From Antedon mediterranea (lineage: Eukaryota; Echinodermata; Crinoidea; Comatulida; Antedonidae): a DNA stretch of 64,000 nt. The DNA is taken from NCBI RefSeq assembly GCF_964355755.1, contig NC_092674.1, positions 4,717,001 through 4,781,000 on the forward strand. The letters run 5' to 3'. The position numbers and the translations under genes were made by a program. Position 1 is the first letter of the stretch, and the number at the start of each line of letters is the position of its first letter. Positions 25,711 to 36,675 of the stretch are shown here, piece by piece. A model generated the notes under the pieces. The model did not search any database. It worked only from the letters and a program-made list of their open reading frames with translations, and had not been told where the DNA came from.

Positions 25711-26395
25711 AAACCCATAACGTTTTTCCTGTTGTTACGGTGGAAGTTTATAAACAATTTCAATTTTCTTGACAGCAAATAAATCCGTTGATAAATATGT
25801 ACATAAATATCCTTAAACAAATGTGTGCTATAAATTCCACCAGGCTATACTACGAAGCCGCACTTGGATTGGAAGATCGGCTTAAAACTACTCAAACCCC
25901 ACGACAGTGGTGGTGTACGCCGCTACAATTACATTATTGTCTGCTTCAATTTGGTACGTGCTTAGCTAAAACTTCTCCTCACTTTTCCATTCGAAAGGCA
26001 GCAAATACTTACAAAAGTACTTATATTCGAATTACAATAATCAAGACATCGAGTGTTTTATGAAGTACAATCCTTAATAGTTTAATTTATACATTAACTT
26101 CTTACTTCTTCTTACAATCCATCCAGGCACGATCGCTCTCAACAATACCATTCGTTCTCTAACGAACCGAACCACCAAACACAGCTTGCTTGACAGTTGA
26201 TTTGCATGACAGAGGCCAAAAAGCGGCCTATTCAAAAGAGTCAACCAAGTTAAGAGAATAGCAGAATGATCAGCATCAACTGCGAAAGTAGGATAGAGGG
26301 CGTTAAGTGATTAAATCGCACTACCACTATCTCTCAAGGAACGATTTATTTGGTTAGTAGGGCTAATATATTTATATTATATTATTTATCAAAAG
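25711..26395. other. 5' flank of Dachsous exon
   Basis: Sequence upstream of the Dachsous start. It is of more mixed composition than the neighbouring repeats and may hold 5' UTR or promoter. No TATA box or initiator can be assigned with confidence. Confidence 0.4.
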
Positions 26396-26515
26396 GCAAA
26401 TTACTGAAAAAGTGACAATGTTGTGGGTATCAGTGACTGGATCTCAATGAAGATACAAAAGAAAAAGCGAAAAGCTAAATCAAAACGATAAGTAAAACAG
26501 CCAGAAAAGTAATTA
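26396..26515 (-). repeat. Penelope-like terminal-repeat fragment
   Basis: Shares TGTGGGTATCAGTGACTGGA, TAAATCAAAACGATAAG and AAACAGCCAGAAAA with the copies at 44100-44371 and around the LINE at 31250-32490. It stops before the hammerhead-like core. Confidence 0.75.
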
Positions 26516-26754
26516 TATTATTTACATTTACTTAGCCTTCAGGCTAACATAATTTATGTAAGAACGCACCGTGGCGATTTGGCACCAGTGGAGCACAGCA
26601 AATAAGTTACTGAATGTTAACATCTTTTCTAGTGGATCCAATTTGGCGCCAGTAGTGGAGCACAAATAATCACATACAAAAACATCGAGAAAAAATACTT
26701 CTGAAAATACTTCAAAAATATTTCAAACTTCCAGTTATATAGCCCAGCTAACAA

Positions 26755-27480
26755 TTTAACGTTCAAATAACGTTAGCTAAATGTTACGGTTACGTTTTTT
26801 TGAATGTTTTGAAATAACGTTTGACCCTTTGTGACGTCCGGAGAACGTTATAACTAACGTTAGTTTAACTTTTAAACAACGTTCAGCGAACGTTAGTTGA
26901 ATGTTACAGTTTATGTTTTTTTAATGTTTTGAAATAACGTTCAAATAACATTCAGATGTGGACCCTTTGTGACGTCCGGAGAACGTTATAACTAACGTTA
27001 GTTTAACTTTTAAACAACGTTCAGCGAATGTTAGTTGAATGTTACAGTTTATGTTTTTTTAATGTTTTGAAATAACGTTCAAATAACATTCAGATGTGGA
27101 CCCTTTGTGACGTCCGGAGAACGTCAAAACTGACGTTAGTTCAATGTTCAGTCAACGTTCAGCGAACGTTAGTTGAATGTTACCGTTTATGTTTTTTGAA
27201 TGTTTTGAAATAACGTTCAAATAACATTAAGTTGTGGACCCTTTTTGACGTCAGCTGAACGTTATGACTAACGTAGTTTTAACCCTCGAACAACGTTCAC
27301 AGAACGTTGAGTCCAATGTTCACCAAACGTTAGCTGAATATTACCATTACGTATTTTGAATGTTTAGAAATAACATTCAAATAACGTGAACCCTTTTTGA
27401 CGTCCGTTAAACGTTATTGTTAACGTTGGGTTTAACCTTGAAGTAACGTTCACTGACGTTATTGAAGACACTCAACGTTG
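26755..27480. repeat. 138-bp tandem array rich in AACGTT
   Basis: About five units, marked by GACCCTTTGTGACGTCC at 26823, 26961, 27099, 27237 and (as GAACCCTTTTTGACGTCC) 27388. Spacing is exactly 138 bp for the first four. Each unit carries many AACGTT palindromes and TTAGTTGAATGTTAC-type words. The inner units are nearly identical and the outer ones diverged, as expected under unequal exchange. No coding capacity. Confidence 0.92.
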
Positions 27481-28770
27481 CTGAATTTGTCTGTTACAGT
27501 GGCCATTGCCAAACAGCTGTTTCGATGTACTAATTTCGGAACCAATCTCGCATCTCACGGTCACCATAACAAAATCATTAAACAATAAGAATAAAAAATA
27601 CTCAACCTGTATTAATTAAAAGAAATTATTTATTTATAAAGTATTAATTGAATTTATCATACAAAAACAATCAAACAGTGATTTTTAGTATGTACCTATT
27701 GAGCTGTTTATCTACTTTTAGGTTCACTAGCAAATATACCCGCGCGCCCCAGGGCGGGTTTCAAAATTAGTTTAAAGCTTTCTCAGTACATAACACCCGA
27801 CCCCAGTGTCTCCCTATACTCACCAACCTCCAGCCCTCTTCAATAACACCTCACACTCTTTTTTTAAAACAAATACTTCCCAGGAAAAATTTCAATTCAA
27901 CTTTAGGGGTAGGGGTGTACATAGCTATGATAGGTGTATGATTTAAGTACGTTGTAAACTGTAAAAATGAATAGGTGTCATATTGGCTGATAATTAAAAT
28001 ATCTAATTTTGATACTGCGTCCCCAGCCTTCTTTCTCCTCTCACCATCCCAACCACAATCAACAAACCTTAACTCCTCCCATGGACAGTTCAAATGTAGT
28101 AACTTTTCCTATTACAATTCCAATCATATAGACTACTTCATTATGCCAATATTTTCGCTCCTTCTCCTCCCCTCCAAACACACCCCAGATACTGGGTGAT
28201 GTGTTTAAGACGATTCCAGTACAAATTATGTTAGCCAGCACTCCCAATCCATAATCCCTCAGAAGCAGTTTTCAAAAAAGCAGTTTAAAACATTCCCAAT
28301 ACAGTTTCGGACATGGTGATAAGCTTACATCCCCACCTCAAACTCCATTCCCCTTCCCAGGAATAATTAAAATACATTATCCAACTACAATTCTGGTCAA
28401 TTTGATAGCCAACTACCCCTAGCCTAACCAAAATCCCCACAACCTTCTGAACCTCAACTCCCACACCCTATCTAACCAAATCCCCGGATTTTTGCAATGT
28501 CGTTTAAAACCTTCCGAGTACATTTGCTATAATTTTGATACCCTATATGTATGGTTTCATGCAGAAACAGAAATTTGTATAACGAACAAACATCGAAAAT
28601 GGACCATTTCGATCCTAGATGGCGGATGATGTTCAAATATAGTAGTAGAACACAGTAACAGTAAAGAACGTGTGTATGTTCACACAGGAAATGGATGTCT
28701 GTAATGAGACAATCCAAGAGACCGATACATAGCTGGATGTGGTTAAAGTACTTTGCTAAATGTGTAATTC
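27481..28770. repeat. C-rich, strongly diverged repeat region
   Basis: Between about 27770 and 28560 the plus strand is C-rich and purine-poor. A motif like GTTTAAAAC.TTCC..GTACA recurs roughly every 80-150 bp (near 28204, 28284 and 28503), and again in the GNPDA intron near 56803. It looks like an old, decayed tandem or dispersed repeat. Open frames on both strands here have no recognisable product. Confidence 0.5.
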
Positions 28771-28774
28771 TATG

Positions 28775-29085
28775 GTCACTATAATAATACGTCTAGATAT
28801 CACTGTAATAATACGTCTAGACGTCACTGTAATGATACGTCTAGACGTCACTGTAATAATACGTCTAGACGTCACTGTAATAATACGTCTAGACGTCACT
28901 GTAATAATACGTCTAGACGTCACTGTAATAATACTTCTAGACGTCACTGTAATAATACGTCTAGACGTCACTGTAATAATACGTCTAGACGTCACTGTAA
29001 TAATAATACGTCTAGACGTCACTTTAATAATACGTCTAGACGTCACTATAATAATACGCCTAGACGTCACTATAATAATAACATA
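28775..29085. repeat. 24-bp minisatellite with palindromic core, 12 units
   Basis: Each unit carries the 12-bp palindrome ACGTCTAGACGT followed by CACTGTAATAAT. Units begin at 28789 and recur every 24 bp, except one 27-bp step (28981 to 29008) from an extra AAT. Because the unit length is a multiple of three, the array is open in frames on both strands; neither frame is a credible gene. Confidence 0.95.
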
Positions 29086-29223
29086 ATAAAAATGCAACAT
29101 TGTGGCGTGTTGACCGCGAATGACTAACAATACCATCTTTCCCACTACACCTGCACAACTATTGCATAACAACGCACGACATACCAAACCGTTTCGTACA
29201 CCTGTAATGAAAATATAAAATTC

Positions 29224-29555
29224 TTTTTTTTTTATTGAGGGCGGCAAACATAACATTTACGAGATCGAATACAGGTTGAAAAAGGAAATAAAATTAAAAA
29301 AAATAAAATCTTAAATGTGCTCTCCCTGCCTCAGCGCTAAGGCCCTGCCACAGCCTTTTGGGGTCGTTTCCAACACATCACCAGATGCATTGATGTTGTC
29401 GCCTCATGATGTGTGGTGGAAAGGGGGACGTATAATTCTGTGAACCCCAAACACAGTGGCCGCATGCCTTTAACTCTATTCCACCGACCAGCGTGGGAAT
29501 CGAACCTACGACATACGTGTTGTGAACACGACGCTCAGGTGACTGAGCTAACTGA
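29224..29555 (-). mobile_element. tRNA-derived SINE
   Basis: Read on the minus strand it starts with a tRNA-like head: TTAGCTCAGTCACCTGAGCG box A, a CGTG-TTCACAA-CACG arm with a CAC (Val-like) anticodon, and box B GTAGGTTCGATTCCCAC. A ~220-bp body follows, ending in CCGCCCTCAATAAAAAAAAA. The complete head, body and A-tail make a SINE the best call. Confidence 0.82.
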
Positions 29556-29654
29556 TCATTTTGGTTTTAACAAGGTTAATGTGATATTTATAATAAAATG
29601 ATGAATTACGTAATACACGTATAAATAGACTATTATCAGCTGTTTAGTCATGTA

Positions 29655-29733
29655 CTACTTTGTGGTCTAACGGGTCATGCTCAGCTTTGGGTGCTGTAAG
29701 CTCTAGTAGATTGGGTTCGAACCTCTACGGATA
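29655..29733 (+). repeat. tRNA-like SINE head
   Basis: Box A-like TGTGGTCTAACGGGTCATGC and box B GGGTTCGAACCTCTACGG are followed by a T-run and A-rich tail. Stems do not close into a tRNA. Confidence 0.6.
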
Positions 29734-31055
29734 TTTTTTTTTTTAATAAAAAATAAAAAAATAAATAAAATAATGAATATGAATATACCACTGTGCTCAA
29801 TTGAAACCAATTTAGCACCAGGGAAGCAAATTGTATTAACATACAAAATATATTAAAATTCAGTGACTGGACCAGTTGCCGTAGTACTATTTCTATTTCC
29901 GAAGTAAATAAAGGCATAAATGGCGCTCCGTAGAGAAGTAGAGAACGCTCCATTGTCAGAATGAGGCTCTGAATATACCTCAAAACCTACCTCCTTGATT
30001 TGATTTTGTTTAGCGCCCTCAAGCATGAAGTTATTGCGAATCGCGCGTACACGTTGTTACGCCAACAACCGGAAGTGCGACTACCGGAAACGCGTATCCT
30101 ACGCACACACAATATCGGAAACGCGGTAGTCATGGTATCCAACAACAATATGTAAACATTGTAAACGCGCACTAGCCTTTTTTTAACACGATATTGAAAA
30201 TAATTATATTTTTCTTTTAAAAAAAGGCCTTCACAATACAATACAAGGTACCCAGGTCCATTTCTATATGACTTCTATGACTTTCTATAGACTAAAAATA
30301 TTAATCATTAGTTGATTAAAATGGACTGATGAAATTGATTAACTCCTGATGTTTTTTAAACCAAGAACTGCAACCTCTTATTAAAATTAATTACTTAAAG
30401 AATACCCGATCAATAAATTTATATTTTATGATGAAATAAAGGAATACTCAGGGAAGAGTAGGGAATACACATGGAGATATCAGCAAACCAATTGGTTCTC
30501 GCTCGGACGACGCTACGCAAGGACGAAGCGCAACGCAAGCGAGTTGACCGATTATCATACAAAGTTACAGATTTGACCAATCACAAGCGGTGAATTAATA
30601 AGTTGTATGCTTACGTTACGATTTCGCTTACAGTCTTTTTGTTGCGTCCTCTAGTGGAGATCAACTCAGCCAGTCAACGTGCTTGGCCTGCCCCAGAAGC
30701 ATCTCAGCTTAATTGCACTCACTTAAAAACCAGTTACTTAAGCAAACACTAGGACTAGTTAAGAACTAGTTAAGTTTCCAAACGGCAAACTTGTATTGAC
30801 ACAATTAGGCAGTTTGTTGCATCTTCGCTGACCACGACATATGCCATCGTGTTTAAACTAAATCTGAAGTGGTCAGATCAGTTGCTAAGTTAAACACTTG
30901 AAACATTTACAAAATTGAGAAGGAAGTGTATGCAAATAGTACAATTTTGTGACGTATTATAGGCCTAGACGTTCAGGATTTCTTTTAATGTTAAATTGTT
31001 AAAACAATAACTACATTATTCGTTTATTGATCCTGCGCAATTTGATTGATAAGCT
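29734..31055. other. Non-coding stretch before tRNA-Gln
   Basis: Contains a CpG-richer block near 30000-30160 and a degenerate copy of the ACGCAACGCAAG / TTGACCAATCACA MITE near 30493-30590. No exon recognised. Confidence 0.5.
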
Positions 31056-31127
31056 GGTTCTATGGTGTAATGGTTAGCACTCTGGACTTTGAATCCAGCG
31101 ATCCGAGTTCAAGTCTCGGTAGAACCT
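31056..31127 (+). tRNA. tRNA-Gln(TTG)
   Basis: A full cloverleaf closes. The acceptor GGTTCTA pairs perfectly with TAGAACC and discriminator T follows. The D-arm is GTGTAATGGTTAGCAC. The anticodon arm is CTGGA-CTTTGAA-TCCAG with anticodon TTG. The T-arm is CCGAG-TTCAAGT-CTCGG. Length is 72 nt, without an intron or encoded CCA. Six Ts at 31131-31136 supply a pol III terminator, so the gene is likely functional. Confidence 0.95.
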
Positions 31128-31130
31128 CAT

Positions 31131-31136
31131 TTTTTA
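31131..31136 (+). terminator. Pol III terminator of tRNA-Gln
   Basis: A run of six Ts just after the 3' end of the tRNA gene. Confidence 0.75.
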
Positions 31137-31261
31137 GGGGAAGCTGACTCATTTTTTAGTTACAGCGATGTATTTTGCTTTAGCTTCCCCTTGCCCAGCA
31201 TTTTTTCATCTCTTTTATATATATATATATATATTTATATTGTTATATTGTTATACTTGCA

Positions 31262-31288
31262 CTGATGAAGGGCTAGTGTTGCCCGAAA
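31262..31288 (+). ncRNA. Hammerhead-like core (CTGATGA-stem II-GAAA)
   Basis: CTGATGA, one extra A, a GGGC/GCCC stem with TAGTGTT loop, then GAAA: the order of the hammerhead catalytic core. No clear partners for stems I and III are visible upstream, and the extra A is non-canonical, so self-cleavage is doubtful for this copy. A second copy lies at 44341-44371 on the minus strand. Confidence 0.35.
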
Positions 31289-31363
31289 GCTCTGCTAACC
31301 TTTCTGGCTTTTTTACTTATCGTTTTGATTTAGCTTTTCGCTTTTTTTTGTATCTTCATTGAG

Positions 31364-32388
31364 ATCATGCAATAATTGGCTGATCGACAATCAACTTTCG
31401 CTTCATATGGGTAAGACCGAATGCATCCTGTTTGGTTCTAAACGTAGATTAAGCAAAGTAAACGAATTCTATATTGATTGCTTTGGAACGACTATAAATG
31501 GATCAAAATCTATCAAATACCTAGGTATTGAGATTGACCAAAATGTATCAGGTGACGTCATTGCCCGCTCTGTTATAAACAAAGCAAACGGCAGACTGAA
31601 ATTTCTGTACCGACAATCATCATTTCTTAATTCACATTGTCGCAAAATTCTTAGTTTTGCTTTAATCCAACCGATGTTCGATTATTCGGTTTGCTCATGG
31701 TCTTCTACGGTAAATAAAAATTTAAAATCAAAATTACAAACGACTCAAAACAAAATGGTTCGTTTTATAAAAAAGTTAGGTCCCCGATCTCATGTTGGTC
31801 AATCTCAGCTAAACGACGTTGGTATGTTAAAAGTCCAAGACCGTGTCGAATTTCTTAGAGTCTGTCATGTTTTTAAAATATATAATCAGTGTTGTCCACC
31901 TTTTATGCAATCGTTTTATTAGAATTTCAGACAGTCATAATTACAATACTAGGGGATGCAATTTTAATTTTAGAATCCCAACTATCAAGCCAATGGCACA
32001 TGTGACCTTTTTTTACAATGCTATTAAAGAATGGAATAATTTACCAATTAACATTAAGGAATCACAAACTGTTTGTTGTTTTAAAAGTAAAGTTAAAAAG
32101 TATCTACAGGAACGTTCACTAGCTCTAGAAACTATTTAATTAGCGCTTCTTCTTTTTTCGATTGTCCTTTTTGCTGTTTTTTGTAATTTTTATATGTTGC
32201 TTTGTTTGTCTTTTTTGCTGTTCTTTCAAAGGACCTCATTGGAAACAAGTCCGTAGAGGACTTTTATGAGTTATCCTTGGCATCCTTGTTTTATATTGGT
32301 ATTTTTATATTTGCCAATTTTAATTGTATGTCTGTGATATTTTATGTACTGATGCCGAAATAAATCAAATCAAATCAAATCAAATCAT
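31364..32388 (+). pseudogene. 5'-truncated LINE, C-terminal reverse transcriptase remnant
   Basis: The frame from about 31364 encodes the end of a non-LTR reverse transcriptase. It begins in a WLIDNQLSLHMGKTE segment and continues with the thumb-type SIKYLGIEID block, a FALIQPMFDYSVCSW block, and YNTRG..PMAHVTFFYNAIKEWNNLP, typical of CR1/L2/Crack-like elements. A frameshift near 31905-31920 moves the frame before IRISDSHNYNTRG; the second frame stops at 32137. Endonuclease and the RT catalytic core are absent. The copy ends in an (AAATC)n tail, a normal LINE 3' end. It inserted into an older repeat. Confidence 0.88.
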
Positions 32389-32490
32389 CCAGCCACTGAT
32401 ATCCACAGCATTGTCATTTTGTATCTCCATTGCGATCCAGCCACTGATACCCACAGCATTGTCATTTTTTCAGTAATTTGCCTTTGGATT

Positions 32491-33322
32491 TATATCTATA
32501 TTGTATTTATTTTATGCTGGTCGAATAAATAAACGGAACAAAAACGAAATTTTCTCATTCGATTTTTGTCTTTTTCTAGGAGCCTTTTTCTTCTTAATAT
32601 CTCTACTCCGTTATTAGAACAAATTCGATGGGATATAGAGAATTCCTATATTGTATTAATAATTATTATTTCAACACATTTCGTATATTCATATTATATA
32701 TACATTATATTATGTATATTCAATAAGTATAATTACTTTTAAAAACAAGAGAGGAACAAAAATCTTCGAATGTGACGCAATTGTGTCTGACTTTGTGGCC
32801 TTCGGATGTTGAGTATTGAGGCTTGGTCCACACTTGGACCCAACGCAAGGACATACACACAACGCAAGTAATTTGACCAATCACAATAAACTATTTGAAT
32901 GACACGTCACTTTCGATTGGTCAACATACTTTTGCGCGTACTTCACTGCGTTGCGTCTAAACAAGATCCAATCTTGCAATTTCCTCAAATCATTAAGAAG
33001 AATTACTTTAAAATGTATTAAGAATAACTTGTATGTAACATTCTAGAAACATTGTCAACTGAGTTATTGATCTGTGGATAGAGGACGCTTGAAGAGTGCA
33101 GCGAGGCGTGTGATTCGATGACGGGATGGGTCGAGAGTGACACGCGAAAGTTGATTCTAGCTAAATGTTTGTTGTTCCAAATTTAGCCGAACTGGGAAAT
33201 ATAATAATCTAATTATGTGATTAAAAGCAATTAATCAAGATGAACTATTTAGAATTTACGAATCAAGGGACTTACAGAGCAATGGCATAGGAAGTGGTTG
33301 TACAAATTGTTTGATTCAAATG
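32491..33322. other. Non-coding stretch with MITE-D copy
   Basis: No exon. Contains a MITE-D-type element (32821-32969) and AT-rich sequence. Confidence 0.5.
32821..32969. mobile_element. MITE-D copy (divergent)
   Basis: GCTTGGTCCACACTTGGACC and ACGCAACGCAAG at the left mirror TGCGTTGCGTCTAAACAAG at the right. TTGACCAATCACA/GATTGGTCAA subterminal motifs match the copies at 58008 and 59799. Confidence 0.7.
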
Positions 33323-33554
33323 GTAATGATGATGACGATGATGATGATTATGATGATGATGATGAGGATGATCAAGACGAGGATGATGATCATGATGATC
33401 ATGACGATGATGATCATCATGATGATCATCATGATCATGACGATGATGATGATCATGATGCTGATCATGATGATCGTAATGATGATGATGATGATGATCA
33501 TGACGATGATGATGATCATGACGATGATGATGATCGTGATGATGATCATGATCC

Positions 33555-33588
<34 letters not shown>

Positions 33589-33600
33589 AGTGATAATGAC
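33323..33600. repeat. (GAT)n-type microsatellite
   Basis: About 280 bp of GATGATGAC/GATCATGAT variants. It gives open frames of poly-Asp or poly-Met/Ile in several frames, which is a by-product of the repeat. Confidence 0.93.
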
Positions 33601-33826
33601 GTTGATGATTTCGAAGACTGCTCCACCTCTATATGAATCTGCCTATGGATGTTGATAATCAAAGAATAGCAGGCTAATGTGATGATTATGACGTCACTGA
33701 AGGTAGATAATATATTTAGATGGTGGTGAATAATTGTTTGTGATTGTATATTAACTATTATGATGACTGAGTGGTAATGAATATATGAGGATGATGATGA
33801 TGATGAAAGATTATTCCAATGTATTG

Positions 33827-33969
33827 TTTAAAGATGTATTGTCCATGTAAATTAATTGTTGTTTTATCCTATTTTTGGTAAAAGTGAATAACTATTATGT
33901 GACATTAAAATGACATATTAAACACAATTTAGAAAAAAAAAATTTTTCCTGGGACAATATATCTTCAAT
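33827..33969. mobile_element. MITE-C copy
   Basis: TTTAAAGATGTATTGTCC at the left is mirrored by GGGACAATATATCTTCAA at the right. The interior shares ATTTTAATGTCACAT (inverted here) with a copy near 39131-39285. A third, degenerate terminus is near 40386. Confidence 0.75.
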
Positions 33970-36115
33970 ATGTTCATCATTTTGCTATTCATTAATCACA
34001 GCATAGCTCATATAACACACATGCGCACAAGGTTACATCCCCAATTTTGAACGATTGGTTACAGACGACTACTTGTTTATTCATTTTATTTCAGACAAAT
34101 CACTGCACATAATGGTTGTTGAAAATGTCGTGTATTTAACAAGAGGAATACCATAGTGACGTTTTTATAATGAGGCCAGGCCATGTGCTGTGTTTTTAGA
34201 CGAGCAGCGATGCGCGCTTCACGATTCATTGTTGCATGCACTTTTTCGATGGAAATAAATTGAATTATAAGAAATTCGAACTTGGTTGCTTTTAGCTCTG
34301 TTTACACGAGATGAAATTGGCAACGATATCAAAACAGGAGGAATAGCATGCTATGCGTCTCCTCTTCAATTTCATATCATAAGAAGTTAATCCACATGGC
34401 CATAATGTATTTATTTTAATTTATTATTTGTCCACTACTACAAGTCTTAATCCACGAACTTTATTGCTTAAGAAATTAAAAATGACTTTTGGTTTTATTA
34501 GGTCTACATATATTAATATAATCAATAATGTGATATATTAATATAATCAATAATGTGATATATTAATTAAGTTGATATTGTTATCAATAAAGCATCATCA
34601 TTTTGAAACTGAAAGTTTTAATGTTTAACAAAAATAATTAGGCCTACTGTAGCCTATACTTCATTTGATTTATTTTCATCTGCTTAAAATGCATACACAG
34701 ATAATGAAAAGATATACAGACAAATAACAGTGGAGTTTACAGTGAGGAGACTAAGATAAAGAACATATCAACTTTGTTGTGGTCCACCAGTCAAAGTTTC
34801 GATTTTTTAAATGTTTAGCTAATAAAGTATTATGTATGAAACACCGTGTTTGCCAAAATGTTTATCTTGTGACCATGATATTAAGTTGAATCATGGTACA
34901 AAATTCACTGCACTCGTCCCATCTCCTTTTATCAATATAATTAAACAAAAGTAAAATCGAAACACAAACAAAAACAAAACTCATCAGAGACAAAGAGACA
35001 GGAACTTATTTTTCAATTGGGGAAGGGGCCCTGATTCTGACATGCTCATTTAATGATCCACTGTTCTACAAGGGATAATTTAAAAACCATAAGCACATTG
35101 ATGTTCGTTTCCTTATTTCAAAAGTTCTGTCTACACTATAAAACTTTATTTGTCAATACATATGATGATGTCATATTACTACCATATTTGTGCATATCAC
35201 TACCTAATATATGTGCATATCACTACCATATTTGGGCACATAGACGGAGCCTTAGTCGAGGTAAATTGAAAATGAGATTACGTTCATAATGTCACTGTCC
35301 ATGACCTTCTTTTTCCAATAGCACTTTTGAATATTAACGAATTGATTCCTATTTTGAGGAAATAGATAATTGTAATGTGTTCCTAAATTAGTGGTAGGCA
35401 TAGAAAGTGTAGACACAGGTATATGCTTTGCGAATTCCCCTGTCGTAGGCTTAACACCATACCATGTCCGTAATTGATGTCATTTTCTAACGAGCAAATC
35501 CGGAAATTACCCAAGAATAATACTATGACCTAACAAATGAAATTAACCCACTTTTAAAACAAAAATAAGCATGAACACGTAGAATAAAACCCGTGTTTTT
35601 CGCGTAACAAAATCAATCGATGCTTTTGTACAGACGTAATATGCGCGTTGCTTACTTCATACCAATCAGACGTTGAAAGGTAATTTGTACTCCTCCTGGG
35701 TAAAGCTCTTTATTAAAATCAACGTTGTATCACTTAAAGACCTTTGGGAAATCAACCCCCGGGATGTTAATTCACTTTGGACAAAATCTGTAGGCAGTCT
35801 CGTAGCAACCTTATGGTTTATGTTATTGTCCTCAGATATAACAATTCTATGATGTTAGCTCATGGAGGAATGGTTAACTAAAGACAGTGATACCAACCTA
35901 GATACGAAGGCCTAGACATTACAATGCATTACTATGTAAAATGCACAGGTTTAATAAGTTACGATTTGTTATTACAACAAGTTTGCTAATTTATTTATAC
36001 AAACATTTCAATATTTTATTGACTTTTAATTTATTTGTATATATGTATATACTTTAAAAAAAACATTATCTGAAATAATACAAAATAATTAAAATAATAA
36101 TAATATAATATTACA
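33970..36115. other. Non-coding stretch
   Basis: Holds a MITE-A copy (35122-35252) and a 26-bp direct repeat near 34508-34566 (TATTAATATAATCAATAATG twice). No exon recognised. Confidence 0.5.
35122..35252. mobile_element. MITE-A copy (divergent)
   Basis: Left end AGTTCTGTCTACACTATAAA and centre ATGATGATGTCATATTACTAC are clear. The right inverted repeat is reduced to TAGACGGAGCCTT. Confidence 0.78.
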
Positions 36116-36342
36116 AAATCGCAATTATACATTTATTTTTAAAAACCACACACAAGAGAGAACAATCTAAACTATGTTTTATTTTATTATGTACATGGTG
36201 TATTTAAAAAACATTAATTTTAAAAGTTACCGGATGTTGAAATGCCCGGTACTGAAAACGCTATCTCTAACAATAATATTAGAAATCGCAATTATAAATT
36301 TTTTTTTTTTTAAACACCACACACAAGACAGGACAATCTAAA
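36116..36342. repeat. Direct duplication upstream of tRNA-Asn
   Basis: AATCGCAATTATA, then T-rich sequence, then CCACACACAAGA and GACAATCTAAAC occur twice, ~168 bp apart, just before the tRNA-Asn gene. Confidence 0.75.
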
Positions 36343-36448
36343 CAATTGTCGTAATTGTTGAACTCTTCACAACAAAAACGTAATTAATGGTTGATAAGTG
36401 AATTGAGGATTTCAGTTTATAATAAAATAAAATACAGTAATCATGAAT

Positions 36449-36454
36449 GTCTCT

Positions 36455-36515
<61 letters not shown>

Positions 36516-36522
36516 AGGGACG
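36449..36522 (+). tRNA. tRNA-Asn(GTT) copy 1
   Basis: A complete 74-nt cloverleaf: acceptor GTCTCTG/CAGGGAC, D-arm with GGTTAGCGC, anticodon arm TTCGG-CTGTTAA-CCGAA (anticodon GTT), T-arm GGTGG-TTCAAGC-CCACC, discriminator G. It lies 1.3 kb upstream of Phox2 on the same strand. It shares its 3' spacer (TTTTACTCAATTTC) with the copies inside Phox2 intron 1. Confidence 0.95.
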
Positions 36523-36599
36523 ATATGGTTTTACTCAATTTCTATTTCATTTTTTATATAAACTTCATAAATTCCAAACCATAAATTAACCTGACCAAT

Positions 36600-36675
36600 G
36601 TCTCTGTGGCGCAATCGGTTAGCGCGTCCGACTGTTAAACGAAAGGTTGGTGGTGCAAGCCCACCTATAGGGACG
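36600..36675 (+). pseudogene. tRNA-Asn-derived pseudogene, copy 2
   Basis: Same head (GTCTCTGTGGCGCAATCGG), but the anticodon stem has two mismatches (TCCGA against ACGAA), box B is mutated (GGTGCAAGCC) and two extra bases break the T-arm/acceptor junction. It lies 151 bp after copy 1, in tandem. Confidence 0.88.

Larger units (their letters stand above)
31247..32490 (+). repeat. Penelope-like terminal repeat, interrupted by a LINE
   Basis: The left part (to about 31363) runs from TTGCACTGATGAAGGGC through ATCGTTTTGATTTAGC to TTCATTGAGATC. The right part (from about 32388) resumes with CAGCCACTGATATCCACAGC and a second partial unit. The uninterrupted order is seen in the minus-strand copy at 44100-44371. 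Assignment to Penelope-like elements rests on the hammerhead-like core and is inference. Confidence 0.65.

Noticed and set aside
26755-29085. CRISPR array
   Set aside because: Repeats are contiguous with no unique spacers, and the genome is animal.
28756-29256. 166-codon minus-strand frame of repeated TVTSRRII units, and the plus-strand 108-codon counterpart
   Set aside because: Both are produced by the 24-bp minisatellite, whose unit length is a multiple of three; no start context or family match.
33298-33655. Poly-aspartate and poly-Met/Ile open frames
   Set aside because: They arise from a (GAT)n microsatellite read in different frames.
36338-36538. Minus-strand frames running through tRNA-Asn copies (also 39399-39770 and 39972-40172)
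   Set aside because: Their shared peptide (GGLEPPTFRLTAERANRLRH) is a translation of the tRNA gene, a known annotation artefact.
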